Assembly (NCBI GenBank): GCA_029982755.1
Contig: JARRBR010000002.1
Location: 1 to 64,000 of the forward strand
Reading direction: 5' to 3'
Source: Rhodocyclaceae bacterium
GTDB taxonomy: Bacteria; Pseudomonadota; Gammaproteobacteria; Burkholderiales; Rhodocyclaceae
Length of the DNA: 64,000 nucleotides
Under the pieces are notes generated by a model. It was not told where the DNA came from. It worked only from the letters and a program-made list of their open reading frames with translations, and made no database searches. The first letter of the stretch is position 1; every line of letters starts with the position of its first letter. A program made the translations under genes and the position numbers. Below, piece after piece: positions 39,895-49,355 of the stretch.

Positions 39895-40398
39895 TCAGTC
39901 TGAAGTCTCGATCCCGATCGCCCGGATCGCGAGTGCGAATGGACCGTCCTGCCCGTCGGCGATCATCAGGCCGGCCTGGCGGACGCAGGCAGGGTCGAGC
40001 GGTGGCGCGCCGGCCACGACGCGGCCGCGCCAGCTCGGCAGGAAATCGGCGCAGGACAGTCGGCACGTCGTCCAGGCCCCGGCAGGCGGGGTGAATCGGC
40101 ACTGGTAATTGATCCCGTCGAAGCGGGCGTCGGTGCGCAGGTTGAACTTGTACGCCTTGCCGTCCCCGTACACCTCGAGCAGGTAGGCGATCACGTGTGC
40201 CCTGCCCAGTGTGTCGGGTGCGCGGCGCACGGATGCGAAGCCGCCGTTGTTCTCGAACGAGACCTGACCCGAAAAGACAGCATGGCCCGTCGGGTCGAAG
40301 GCGAGGCGACTGCGCGATCTGCCGCCCATCACGACATCGTCGACCGGTGTCCACCGCGCGATCTCCATCGGGTCGGAAAAGTCGGTGAGCGTGATCAT
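39895..40398 (-). CDS. CIA30-family protein
   Basis: TLTDFSDPMEIARWTPVDDVVMGGRSRSRLAFDPTGHAVFSGQVSFENNGGFASVR. Confidence 0.88.
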   Translation of the reverse strand: MITLTDFSDPMEIARWTPVDDVVMGGRSRSRLAFDPTGHAVFSGQVSFENNGGFASVRRAPDTLGRAHVIAYLLEVYGDGKAYKFNLRTDARFDGINYQCRFTPPAGAWTTCRLSCADFLPSWRGRVVAGAPPLDPACVRQAGLMIADGQDGPFALAIRAIGIETSD

Positions 40399-40547
40399 GG
40401 GCGCGTCGTCTGTCTGTCGGAGGCGGGCTGTGGCGGTTCGGTTGCCTTGCATCCAGTGTGCGTCGCCGCAGGCGCGGCGCCGCAGCGCTGGCGGAAGACC
40501 GCTCCGGGCGGGTGATGTGCGTGTGTTCGAACTGTGCCCTGTGATCG

Positions 40548-40697
40548 TCAGGCGGTCGCCGAGTTCTCGCGGCCTGACGGTGGCACCGGGCAGTGTTTGG
40601 TGAAGTCCGGGGCCAACTGCACGCTGCCGCCCATCATCCGCTCGTCAGTCTGCGCCAACGTGCCCGTGATGCGGACTTCGTCATGACGGCGGTTCAT
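40548..40697 (-). CDS. putative small protein (49 aa)
   Basis: MNRRHDEVRITGTLAQTDERMMGGSVQLAPDFTKHCPVPPSGRENSATA; start overlaps stop of the upstream gene by 4 bp. Confidence 0.4.
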   Translation of the reverse strand: MNRRHDEVRITGTLAQTDERMMGGSVQLAPDFTKHCPVPPSGRENSATA

Positions 40698-42034
40698 GCG
40701 GCAGCGCCGCTCCTTCCTGTGGCGAGATCGTTCGTGCCGGCCACGAACACCGGCGCAAAGCCCCCGCCGGGCGTGCGAAAGTTGGTCGTCTGTCCCCTGT
40801 ACAGCCGCGCCGCGACCAGGCGGATGGCGCCGGCGTACGCATAGGCACGGACATCGAGCTTCAGGTCGCTGCTCTGTCCGTCGAGCGCGACCCGTCGCTC
40901 CGAGGGGAGGGCGAGGCTCTGCGCCACGTAGCCGCCGGCGAGAATCTCCTTCCAGACACGCTTCGTGAGCTTGTCCCCGCGGTAGGTCGCGCGACTGCCG
41001 AAACCCGCAAAGGGTTTGAAGAACAGGCTGCGCCGGGCCGCCCACAAGGCGTCCGCACGCGCTGGCGTGACCTCGACCGTGCGGGGAATGCCGGCGAGCA
41101 GGCGAACGATGATGGGCTGCGGGACGCCGAGCTCCGCAAGCCGCGCGGCATCGCTCAGCACGCTGAGATTGCGCTTGTCCGCATACAGCGCATGGGCGCG
41201 CGGGTGCGGGGTGAGCACGATCGCACCCGTCTCGTAGGCGGCGCGCAGGGGCGCCAGTGCCGCGGTCTGGAGGTAGAAATCGGTCAGGCGGTTGTAGACC
41301 AGATCGATCGGCACGCCGCCATGCATCAGGCGGCCCGATTCGAATGACAGCTCGGCGGGGTCGCAGATCACGGCCTCGATGCCGGCGTTGCGGAACAGGT
41401 GGCGAAAGAGCAGGAACTCGGGGTACAGGTACTGAGCGGCGGGATGCTCGTCGACGATGGCGACACGGGCGGGCATGCCGCTGCGCCCCTGCAGCGACCA
41501 TTCGGCCAGGAAGTCGTCCACCCAGCGCTGGTCGAGCGTCTCGAGCTCGGCGGTAGGTCGCAGGAAGGGCCGGATCTGCTCGCAGCAGGCCCTCTGCGCA
41601 CGCGCCAGGACACCGTTGAGCACGGCGCCGCCGGCGTTGGTGTTGATCTCGATGAGCTGAGGCCCGGCTTCGCCCAGGTGGAAGTCGAACCCCATGAAGA
41701 CTGATCTCGGCCCGTGGTCGATACGGGCGATCGGTGGCGCGCGATCGAGCGCCGTGGCCTGATAGGCGGGCAGGGCGAGGACCGACTCGATCGCGGCGAG
41801 CATGTCTGCCATGGCCCGGAGCGTTTCGGGCGCGATGAACACGGCGGTTGCCGAGAACAGGTGCGGACGGCTGCGTCCGATCTCGGCGGCCAGCCCGAAC
41901 AGGCCGGGCTCCGCCTCGAGTTGCAGGCGCAGACGTTCCGGATCGAGGCTGCGGCAGTCGCAGGCGCGGTTGATCGCCTCCGCGACCCGGCGCGCGCCGA
42001 CCTGTCTGGTGAAACTGAAGTCGCCCGCGTCCAT
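40694..42034 (-). CDS. ATP-grasp-like protein of unknown function
   Basis: GFDFHLGEAGPQLIEINTNAGGAVLNGVLARAQ...FFKPFAGFGSRATYRGDKLTKRVWKEIL. Confidence 0.75.
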   Translation of the reverse strand: MDAGDFSFTRQVGARRVAEAINRACDCRSLDPERLRLQLEAEPGLFGLAAEIGRSRPHLFSATAVFIAPETLRAMADMLAAIESVLALPAYQATALDRAPPIARIDHGPRSVFMGFDFHLGEAGPQLIEINTNAGGAVLNGVLARAQRACCEQIRPFLRPTAELETLDQRWVDDFLAEWSLQGRSGMPARVAIVDEHPAAQYLYPEFLLFRHLFRNAGIEAVICDPAELSFESGRLMHGGVPIDLVYNRLTDFYLQTAALAPLRAAYETGAIVLTPHPRAHALYADKRNLSVLSDAARLAELGVPQPIIVRLLAGIPRTVEVTPARADALWAARRSLFFKPFAGFGSRATYRGDKLTKRVWKEILAGGYVAQSLALPSERRVALDGQSSDLKLDVRAYAYAGAIRLVAARLYRGQTTNFRTPGGGFAPVFVAGTNDLATGRSGAAA

Positions 42035-42042
42035 GTTCGTCC

Positions 42043-42999
42043 CTATTGCGCGGCTTCGAGGCGCAGGTAGGCGCGGCTCACATTGCCTCGATGGAGCTCG
42101 CCGTAGTTGGCGAGGCGCGCGAACTGGGTCGCGTCGCCCAGCTGCGCGACCGCCTCGTCGACACCCACCATGTCGCCGGCGAGCGGCCTGACGCCATTGA
42201 CGATGAAGGCGAGGTAATCGCCGGTGTCGGCCCGTGCCCTGGCCAGATCGCTCACGGAGCCGTGACCCGGGACGATCCGTTGCGGACCGAGCGCCGCGAG
42301 CGCCTCGAAGGCGGCAAGCCAGGTCTCGGCGTTGCTCTGCGGCAGGATCCCGAGCAGGCGATCCACGTAGACGTGATCGCCGGCGAAGAGGATGCGCTCC
42401 TCCGGCAGCCAGACGACCACATCGCCCGGGAAGTGGGCATCGGCGAAGTAACGGATCTCGATCTGCCGGCCGCCGAGAGTCAGCCTCGTATGTGCGCCTT
42501 CGAGAAGGCGGTCGGCGGTGACCGCTTCGGTGCCATCGAGCCGCTCCTTGAGCACCGGGCGCAGGCTGTCGAGTTGCGCCCGGGCATTGCGTTGCTGCGT
42601 CGCGGCGGTGAGTGTGTGAGCGATTATCTGGACGCCGCGATCGCGGAAATGCCCATTGCCCAACCAGCGGTGATCCTGGGCGCCGGTGTTGATGACCCAG
42701 CGTACCGGCTTGCCGGTGAGCCGGGACGCCTCGGCTTCGAGCAGGCGGGCGCCTTGCTGCGATGCGCCGCTGTCGATCAGCACCGCGCCGTCGGTGGTGT
42801 CGATGACCCCGAAGTTCGCATTCAGACCGTGATTCTCGTAGCTCCGTGCGCCCGTGGGGCCGATCAGGGCGTGGACGCCGTGCGTGATCTCCTCGTGTGC
42901 GAGCTTGAAGTCCTGGTCGGCAAGCGCTGGCGAACCGAGGCAAAACACCAGCAGGAGGCTGACGAAGCGCCGTGTCAGCGCGTGAATGGGAAATGTCAT
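42043..42999 (-). CDS. MBL-fold metallo-hydrolase with signal peptide
   Basis: GVIDTTDGAVLIDSGASQQGARLLEAEASRLTGKPVRWVINTGAQDHRWLGNGHF...IVPGHGSVSD (HxxxDH altered to QDHRW). Confidence 0.85.
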   Translation of the reverse strand: MTFPIHALTRRFVSLLLVFCLGSPALADQDFKLAHEEITHGVHALIGPTGARSYENHGLNANFGVIDTTDGAVLIDSGASQQGARLLEAEASRLTGKPVRWVINTGAQDHRWLGNGHFRDRGVQIIAHTLTAATQQRNARAQLDSLRPVLKERLDGTEAVTADRLLEGAHTRLTLGGRQIEIRYFADAHFPGDVVVWLPEERILFAGDHVYVDRLLGILPQSNAETWLAAFEALAALGPQRIVPGHGSVSDLARARADTGDYLAFIVNGVRPLAGDMVGVDEAVAQLGDATQFARLANYGELHRGNVSRAYLRLEAAQ

Positions 43000-43170
43000 C
43001 GGTTCGAAAGGTGGGTTCGGCAGTTTCGTGAGTGTAGTCGTGCGGGGCGTGGACGAGGGCGCCTGGATCGGCCTGGTGCAGCGGTGTCGTCACGTCATCT
43101 TCATCTTTCCTTCACAATTTGGGTTCTATAATTCAAGCCTTCTAAAAATATTAACTTGTTGGAGCGTGAC

Positions 43171-44214
43171 ATGAGAGTTGGGATCAACGGCATGGGCCGC
43201 ATCGGGCGGCTGGCGCTGCGGGCGGCGATGGGCGCGGCCGAGCGGCAGGCGGACGATCCGCGCGCAGGCAACCGGCTGGAGGTCGTGCATCTCAATGAGC
43301 TTAAGGGCGGCGCGGCGGCGACCGCGCACCTGCTCGCCTTCGACAGCGTGCAGGGCAAGTGGCGCGCCGACATCCGCGCCGAGGGCGAGGACACGATCCG
43401 CATCGACGAGCGCAAGCTGTCGTTCTCGTCGCACGCCACCGCCGCCGAGATCCCCTGGGGCGAACTGGGTGTGGACGTGGTGCTGGAATGCACTGGCAAG
43501 TTCCTGACCCCCGAGACCCTCCAGGGCCACCTCGACCGCGGCGCCAAGCGGGTGATCGTCGCCGCGCCGGTCAAGACCGGCGGCGTGCTCAACATCGTGG
43601 TCGGCATCAACCACGAGCTCTACGACCCGGCGCGCGACCGCATCGTCACGGCGGCCTCGTGCACCACCAACTGCCTCGCGCCGGTGGTCAAGGTCGTGCA
43701 CGAGAGCCTGGGCATCCGCCACGGCCAGATCACCACCATCCACGACCCCACCAACACCAACCTGGTGGTCGACGCGCCGCACAAGGACCTGCGCCGCGCG
43801 CGCAGCTCGCTGATGAGCCTGGCGCCCACCACCACCGGCAGCGCGACCGCGATCGCGCTGATCTACCCCGAGCTCAAGGGCAAGCTGAACGGCCACGCGG
43901 TGCGCGCGCCGGTGTTGAACGCCTCGCTGACCGACTGCGTGTTCGAGTTGCAGCGCGCCACCACGGTGGAGGAAGTGAACGCGTTGTTCAAGGCGGCAGC
44001 GGAAGGCGAACTCGCCGGCATCCTCGGCTACGAGGAGCGCCCGCTGGTCAGCGTCGATTACGCCCGCGACACCCACAGTTCGATCGTCGATGCGCTGTCC
44101 ACCATGGTCACCGACGGCACGCTGCTGAAGGTGTACGCCTGGTACGACAACGAGATGGGCTATGCCTGCCGCATGGTCGACCTCGCCTGCCACATGGAAG
44201 CTGTGGGCATCTGA
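43171..44214 (+). CDS. ArsJ-associated glyceraldehyde-3-phosphate dehydrogenase
   Basis: [18 protein letters not shown]...[23 protein letters not shown]; directly upstream of arsJ. Confidence 0.95.
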   Translation: MRVGINGMGRIGRLALRAAMGAAERQADDPRAGNRLEVVHLNELKGGAAATAHLLAFDSVQGKWRADIRAEGEDTIRIDERKLSFSSHATAAEIPWGELGVDVVLECTGKFLTPETLQGHLDRGAKRVIVAAPVKTGGVLNIVVGINHELYDPARDRIVTAASCTTNCLAPVVKVVHESLGIRHGQITTIHDPTNTNLVVDAPHKDLRRARSSLMSLAPTTTGSATAIALIYPELKGKLNGHAVRAPVLNASLTDCVFELQRATTVEEVNALFKAAAEGELAGILGYEERPLVSVDYARDTHSSIVDALSTMVTDGTLLKVYAWYDNEMGYACRMVDLACHMEAVGI

Positions 44215-44219
44215 AGACC

Positions 44220-45485
44220 ATGCAACACGCCGCGCGCAACTACGCCATCGTCACCGCCGCCTACTGGGGCTTCACGCTCACCGACGGCGCGCTGCGCATG
44301 CTGGTGCTGCTGCACTTCTACGGCCTGGGCTACTCGCCGTTCACGCTCGCCTTCCTGTTCCTGCTCTACGAGGCGGCGGGCGTGCTTGCGAACCTGGTGG
44401 GCGGCTGGCTGGCGACGCACTACGGCATCGCGCGCATGCTCACGGTTGGCCTGGTGACGCAGATCATCGGCTTCGTGCTGCTTTCGCTCCTGGACCCCGG
44501 GTGGACGGCGGCGATGGCGGTAGCGTGGGTGGTGGTGGCGCAGGGCATCTGCGGCGTGGCCAAGGACCTGACCAAGACCGCGAGCAAGTCGGCGATCAAG
44601 CTCACTCAGGCCCAGGTCCAGGCCGAGGTGAAGGAGCAGGCGCATGGTGGAAGCCAGGGCCAGCTCTTCAAGTGGGTGGCGTGGTTCACCGGCAGCAAGA
44701 ATGCGATGAAGGGCATCGGCTTCTTCCTTGGTGGCCTGCTGCTGGAAACCCTGGGCTTTCGCGGCGCGCTGTGGGCGATGGCGGGGCTGCTGGCGCTGGT
44801 GCTGGTCGGCGTTGTCGCCTCGCTGCCGCCGATGATGGGGAAGAAAAAGGCCTCGAAGTCGGTGCGCGAGCTGTTCGCCAAGAACCCTGGCATCAACGCG
44901 CTGGCCGCCGCGCGGGTGGTACTGTTCGGTGCGCGCGACGTGTGGTTCGTGGTCGGCGTGCCGGTGTTCCTGTATTCGGCGGGGTGGACCTTCACCATGG
45001 TCGGCACCTTCCTTGCCGTATGGACCATCGCCTACGGCCTGGTGCAGGCGCTGGCGCCGCACATCGTGCGCCGCAGCGCCGACGGCCTGAGCCGTGAAGT
45101 GCCGGCCGCGCGCCTGTGGTCGGCCTTGCTCGCGCTGATCCCGGCTGCGCTCGCGGTCGCGGTGTGGCTGCAGGCACCGAATCTGGAATGGGTGGTGGTC
45201 GGCGGGCTCGGGCTGTTCGGTTTTGCATTCGCGGTCAACTCCTCGGTGCACTCCTACCTGGTGCTGGCCTACGCCGGCTCGGAGAAGGCGGCCGAGGACG
45301 TCGGCTTCTACTACGCCGCCAACGCGCTCGGCCGCTTCATCGGCACGCTGCTGTCGGGGCTGCTGTACCAGTGGGGCGGGCTGTTTTACGCGCTCGTCGG
45401 TTCGGCCGTGATGTTGCTGCTGTGCTGGCTGGCGACGCTGGCCTTGCCGCTGGCGCGTCACGACGCCGTCCGCTCCGCACCCTGA
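44220..45485 (+). CDS. arsJ: organoarsenical efflux MFS transporter ArsJ
   Basis: MQHAARNYAIVTAAYWGFTLTDGALRMLVLLHFYGLGYSPFTLAFLFLLYEAAGVLANL; paired with GAPDH. Confidence 0.94.
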   Translation: MQHAARNYAIVTAAYWGFTLTDGALRMLVLLHFYGLGYSPFTLAFLFLLYEAAGVLANLVGGWLATHYGIARMLTVGLVTQIIGFVLLSLLDPGWTAAMAVAWVVVAQGICGVAKDLTKTASKSAIKLTQAQVQAEVKEQAHGGSQGQLFKWVAWFTGSKNAMKGIGFFLGGLLLETLGFRGALWAMAGLLALVLVGVVASLPPMMGKKKASKSVRELFAKNPGINALAAARVVLFGARDVWFVVGVPVFLYSAGWTFTMVGTFLAVWTIAYGLVQALAPHIVRRSADGLSREVPAARLWSALLALIPAALAVAVWLQAPNLEWVVVGGLGLFGFAFAVNSSVHSYLVLAYAGSEKAAEDVGFYYAANALGRFIGTLLSGLLYQWGGLFYALVGSAVMLLLCWLATLALPLARHDAVRSAP

Positions 45486-45507
45486 GCCGCTGGTCTGGAG
45501 AACGAAC

Positions 45508-45840
45508 ATGGAAAAGAACGCGGCACTGCCGATCTTCGAAGCGCTGTCCTCGGGCATCCGTCTGGACGTCTTTCGCCTGCTGGTGCGCGTCGGCCCCGCG
45601 GGCATGGTGGCAGGCGAGCTGTCGACCGCGCTCGACATCCCGCCCACCAACCTGTCCTTCCACCTCAAAACCCTGGCGCATGCCGGCCTGGTGTCGGCGG
45701 AGCAGGAAGGCCGCTTTCAGCGCTACCGCGCCAACATGGCGCTGATGCGCGAGCTGATCGCCTACCTGACCGAGGAATGCTGTGCCGGGGCGCCCGAGCT
45801 TTGCGGCATCGACGCCTGCGCCTCGGGTTTGAACTGCTGA
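45508..45840 (+). CDS. arsR: ArsR-family transcriptional regulator
   Basis: IFEALSSGIRLDVFRLLVRVGPAGMVAGELSTALDIPPTNLSFHLKTLAHAGLV. Confidence 0.92.
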   Translation: MEKNAALPIFEALSSGIRLDVFRLLVRVGPAGMVAGELSTALDIPPTNLSFHLKTLAHAGLVSAEQEGRFQRYRANMALMRELIAYLTEECCAGAPELCGIDACASGLNC

Positions 45841-45886
45841 ATTGAACGACCGCCCGATCGGGCTCATGACGACGAAGGATCCTCCC

Positions 45887-46393
45887 ATGTCCGACAAGAT
45901 CTACAACGTGCTCTTCCTGTGCTCGGCCAACTCGGCGCGCAGCATCATCGCCGAGGTCGTGCTCAATCAGCTCGGCAAGGGCCGCTTTCGCGCCTTCAGC
46001 GCCGGCAGTCAGCCCAGCGCTGCGGTGCATCCGTTGACGCTTCAGGTGCTGCAGGGCCAGGGTTACGACACCGGTGCGCTGCGCAGCAAGAGCTGGGAGG
46101 AGTTCGCCCGCCCCGATGCACCCCGGATGGACTTCGTGTTCACCGTGTGCGACCAGACCGCTGGCGAAGTCTGCCCGGTGTGGCCCGGCCAGCCGCTGAC
46201 CGCGCATTGGGGCTTTGCCGACCCGGTCAAGGTCGAAGGCGACGAGCAGCGTCGGATCGACGCCTTCAGCCGGATCCAGTGCCAGATTGCCAACCGCCTG
46301 CGGCTGTTCCTGAGCCTGCCGCTGGCCAAGCTCGACCGGCTGGCGATCAAGCACGAGATCGACCGCATCGGCCAGACCGCGGAAGAGGGCTGA
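45887..46393 (+). CDS. arsC: arsenate reductase, low-molecular-weight phosphatase type
   Basis: [21 protein letters not shown]...[31 protein letters not shown]. Confidence 0.93.
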   Translation: MSDKIYNVLFLCSANSARSIIAEVVLNQLGKGRFRAFSAGSQPSAAVHPLTLQVLQGQGYDTGALRSKSWEEFARPDAPRMDFVFTVCDQTAGEVCPVWPGQPLTAHWGFADPVKVEGDEQRRIDAFSRIQCQIANRLRLFLSLPLAKLDRLAIKHEIDRIGQTAEEG

Positions 46394-46394
46394 C

Positions 46395-47459
46395 ATGGGA
46401 CTGTTCGAGCGTTATCTGACCGTCTGGGTCGCACTCGGGATCCTCGCCGGCGTCGGCCTGGGGCTGGTCGCGCCGGGCGCCTTCCAGCGCATCGCGGGCC
46501 TCGAGTTCGCCCAGGTCAATCTGGTGGTGGCGGTGTTCATCTGGGTGATGATCTACCCGATGATGATCCAGATCGACTGGCACGCGGTCCGGGACGTGGG
46601 CAGGAAACCCCGCGGCCTGGTGCTGACCCTGGTCGTGAACTGGCTCATCAAGCCCTTCACGATGGCCGCGCTCGGCGTGCTGTTCTTCCAGTACGTCTTC
46701 GCTCCCTGGGTTGATCCAGCTTCGGCCAGCGAGTACATCGCCGGCATGATCCTGCTCGGCGTGGCGCCATGCACCGCGATGGTGTTCGTGTGGAGCCAGC
46801 TGGTGAAGGGCGATCCCAACTACACCCTGGTGCAGGTGTCGGTGAACGACCTCATCATGATCTTCGCCTTCGCCCCGATCGCCGCCTTCCTGCTCGGCGT
46901 CACCGACCTCACCGTGCCGTGGGAGACGCTGCTGCTGTCGACCGTGCTCTACGTGGTGCTGCCGCTCGCGGCCGGCATGGCGACGCGGCACGCGCTGGAA
47001 CGGCGCTCGCCGACCGCGGTGTCGGAGTTCGTCGGCCGCCTCAAGCCCTGGTCCATCGTCGGCCTGATCGCCACCGTGGTGCTGCTGTTCGGCTTCCAGG
47101 CGCGTACCATCGTCGAGCAACCGCTTGTGATCGGCCTGATCGCGGTGCCGCTGCTGGTGCAGAGCTACGGCATCTTCCTGATCGCCTACATCGCCGCGAA
47201 GGCGCTGAAGCTGCCGCACAACGTGGCCGGCCCGGCGTGCCTGATCGGCACCTCGAACTTCTTCGAACTGGCGGTGGCAGTGGCGATCTCGCTGTTCGGC
47301 CTCAACTCGGGCGCCGCGCTGGCGACCGTGGTCGGCGTGCTGGTGGAAGTGCCGGTGATGCTGTCGCTGGTGGCGATCGTCAATCGCACGCAGCACTGGT
47401 TCGCGCCCGCCGCGGTCCCGGTGGGGCAGGGCACCATCAGAGGGGAAGCACGCCGATGA
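46395..47459 (+). CDS. ACR3-family arsenite efflux transporter
   Basis: [49 protein letters not shown]...[16 protein letters not shown]. Confidence 0.97.
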   Translation: MGLFERYLTVWVALGILAGVGLGLVAPGAFQRIAGLEFAQVNLVVAVFIWVMIYPMMIQIDWHAVRDVGRKPRGLVLTLVVNWLIKPFTMAALGVLFFQYVFAPWVDPASASEYIAGMILLGVAPCTAMVFVWSQLVKGDPNYTLVQVSVNDLIMIFAFAPIAAFLLGVTDLTVPWETLLLSTVLYVVLPLAAGMATRHALERRSPTAVSEFVGRLKPWSIVGLIATVVLLFGFQARTIVEQPLVIGLIAVPLLVQSYGIFLIAYIAAKALKLPHNVAGPACLIGTSNFFELAVAVAISLFGLNSGAALATVVGVLVEVPVMLSLVAIVNRTQHWFAPAAVPVGQGTIRGEARR

Positions 47460-47878
47460 GCGACATCACGATCTACCACAACCCGCGCTGCGGCACCTCG
47501 CGCAACACGCTCGCGATGATCCGCAACAGCGGCGAAGAGCCGACCGTCATCGAATACCTCAAGACTCCGCCGAGCCGCGAACGGCTCGTCGAGCTGATCG
47601 CCGCAGCGGGCCTTGGCGTGCGCGGCATCATGCGCGCGAAGGAGGCGCTCTTCACCGAGCTCGGCCTCACCGACCCGGCGAAGACCGACGACGAGCTGAT
47701 GGACGCGATGATGGCGCACCCCGTGCTGATCAACCGCCCGATCGTCGTCACGCCGCTCGGCACGCGCCTGTGCCGGCCGTCCGAGGTGGTGCTGGACATC
47801 CTGCCGCAGCCGCAGCGCGGCGCCTTCGCCAAGGAGGACGGCGAGCAGGTGGTCGATGCGGAGGGGCGTCGTGTCTGA
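47456..47878 (+). CDS. arsC: arsenate reductase, glutaredoxin-dependent type
   Basis: [41 protein letters not shown]. Confidence 0.95.
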   Translation: MSDITIYHNPRCGTSRNTLAMIRNSGEEPTVIEYLKTPPSRERLVELIAAAGLGVRGIMRAKEALFTELGLTDPAKTDDELMDAMMAHPVLINRPIVVTPLGTRLCRPSEVVLDILPQPQRGAFAKEDGEQVVDAEGRRV

Positions 47879-48608
47879 GTCCGCTCAGCGTGTGCAAGCC
47901 ACCGATCTGCCCAACGTCGATCCGGCGCTGTTCCGCGTGCCCGATCCGGTGCAATTGCGCGCCGTGCAGCCATCCACCCATCCGCCGCGCATCGTCCTGC
48001 TCTACGGTTCGTTGCGTGCGCGCTCCTTCAGCCGCCTGCTCGCCGAAGAGGCCGCACGCCTGCTGCGCGCGATGGGGACCGAGGCACGCATTTTCAACCC
48101 CAGCGGCCTGCCGCTGCCGGATGACGCGCCCGACACCCATCCCAAGGTCGTCGAGCTGCGCGAGCTCACGCAGTGGGCCGAAGGCATGGTGTGGTGCTCG
48201 CCCGAGCGCCATGGCGCCATGACCGGGATCATGAAGACGCAGATCGACTGGATCCCGCTGTCGGTCGGCGCCGTGCGTCCGACCCAGGGCAAGACGCTGG
48301 CCGTCATGCAGGTGTGCGGCGGCTCGCAATCCTTCAACGCGGTCAACCAGATGCGGGTGCTCGGGCGCTGGATGCGCATGCTGACCATCCCCAATCAGTC
48401 CTCCGTGGCCAAGGCGTTTCTCGAGTTCGACGACAACGACCGCATGAAGCCTTCGGCTTACTACGATCGTGTCGTCGATGTGATGGAGGAACTGGTGAAG
48501 TTCACGCTGCTTACACGCGACATCGCGCCTTACCTGGTCGACCGCTACAGTGAACGCAAGGAGAGCGCGGCCGAACTGTCGGCGCGGGTGAACCAGGCGT
48601 CGATCTGA
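47856..48608 (+). CDS. arsH: ArsH organoarsenical oxidase/NADPH-dependent FMN reductase
   Basis: [54 protein letters not shown]...[25 protein letters not shown]; start could be GTG at 47871. Confidence 0.95.
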   Translation: MRRGVVSESAQRVQATDLPNVDPALFRVPDPVQLRAVQPSTHPPRIVLLYGSLRARSFSRLLAEEAARLLRAMGTEARIFNPSGLPLPDDAPDTHPKVVELRELTQWAEGMVWCSPERHGAMTGIMKTQIDWIPLSVGAVRPTQGKTLAVMQVCGGSQSFNAVNQMRVLGRWMRMLTIPNQSSVAKAFLEFDDNDRMKPSAYYDRVVDVMEELVKFTLLTRDIAPYLVDRYSERKESAAELSARVNQASI

Positions 48609-48634
48609 CTTCGACTGCCCCGCCCGCGCTTTCC

Positions 48635-49216
48635 TTGCCGAACGATCAAGGATTGCCTTCGAAAGAGCGCCCCAAGGTGACGGTCCCCTGTCTGCTCGAT
48701 GCGTGGTCGGCGCACGAAGCCGAACTGCTGCGCTACCTGCGCCACCACGTCCGCCCGCCCGCGGAGGCGGAGGATGTGCTGCACGACCTTTTCCTCAAGG
48801 CCTTGCGCCAGGGCGAGCGTTTCTGCGCCGTGAACAATCCTCGTGCGTGGCTGTTCGAGGTGGCACGCAACGTCCTTGTCGATCGCGCACGCGGGGGCCG
48901 CAACAACGAACCGTTGCCGGACGATCTGGCGGCGCCCGAGGTCGAGCTTGCGGCGGTCGACGGCCTGTCGGCCTGCCTGCCACGAGTACTGCGCGAGCTT
49001 GCTGCGGAGGATCGCGAAGCCATCGAACTGTGCGATCTCGGCGACATGACCCAGGGGCGTTTCGCTGAACTGAAGGGCTTGTCGCTGCCCGGGGCAAAGT
49101 CGCGTGTCCAGCGCGCACGCCAGCGCCTGCGGGCACAATTGCTGCGGTCCTGCCAGGTGCGGTTCGACGAAGCCGGCGCTGTGTGCTGCTTCGTGCCGCG
49201 GTCGCCGCCCGGCTGA
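48635..49216 (+). CDS. ECF-type RNA polymerase sigma factor (SigZ-like)
   Basis: HEAELLRYLRHHVRPPAEAEDVLHDLFLKALRQGERFCAVNNPRAWLFEVARNVLVDRARG...SRVQRARQRLRAQLL. Confidence 0.88.
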   Translation: MPNDQGLPSKERPKVTVPCLLDAWSAHEAELLRYLRHHVRPPAEAEDVLHDLFLKALRQGERFCAVNNPRAWLFEVARNVLVDRARGGRNNEPLPDDLAAPEVELAAVDGLSACLPRVLRELAAEDREAIELCDLGDMTQGRFAELKGLSLPGAKSRVQRARQRLRAQLLRSCQVRFDEAGAVCCFVPRSPPG

Positions 49217-49355
49217 AGTCCGGGTCGTTCGTGCATCCATTCCGGCCCGGCTGCGTCATCATCGTCGGGGCTGCGCCGCGCTGCCGGGGAGGTTCGCGGG
49301 AGGCGGACGATAAGGGCGCGACGGTCCGCGCCGATGCAGGAGAACCAACTCGATC

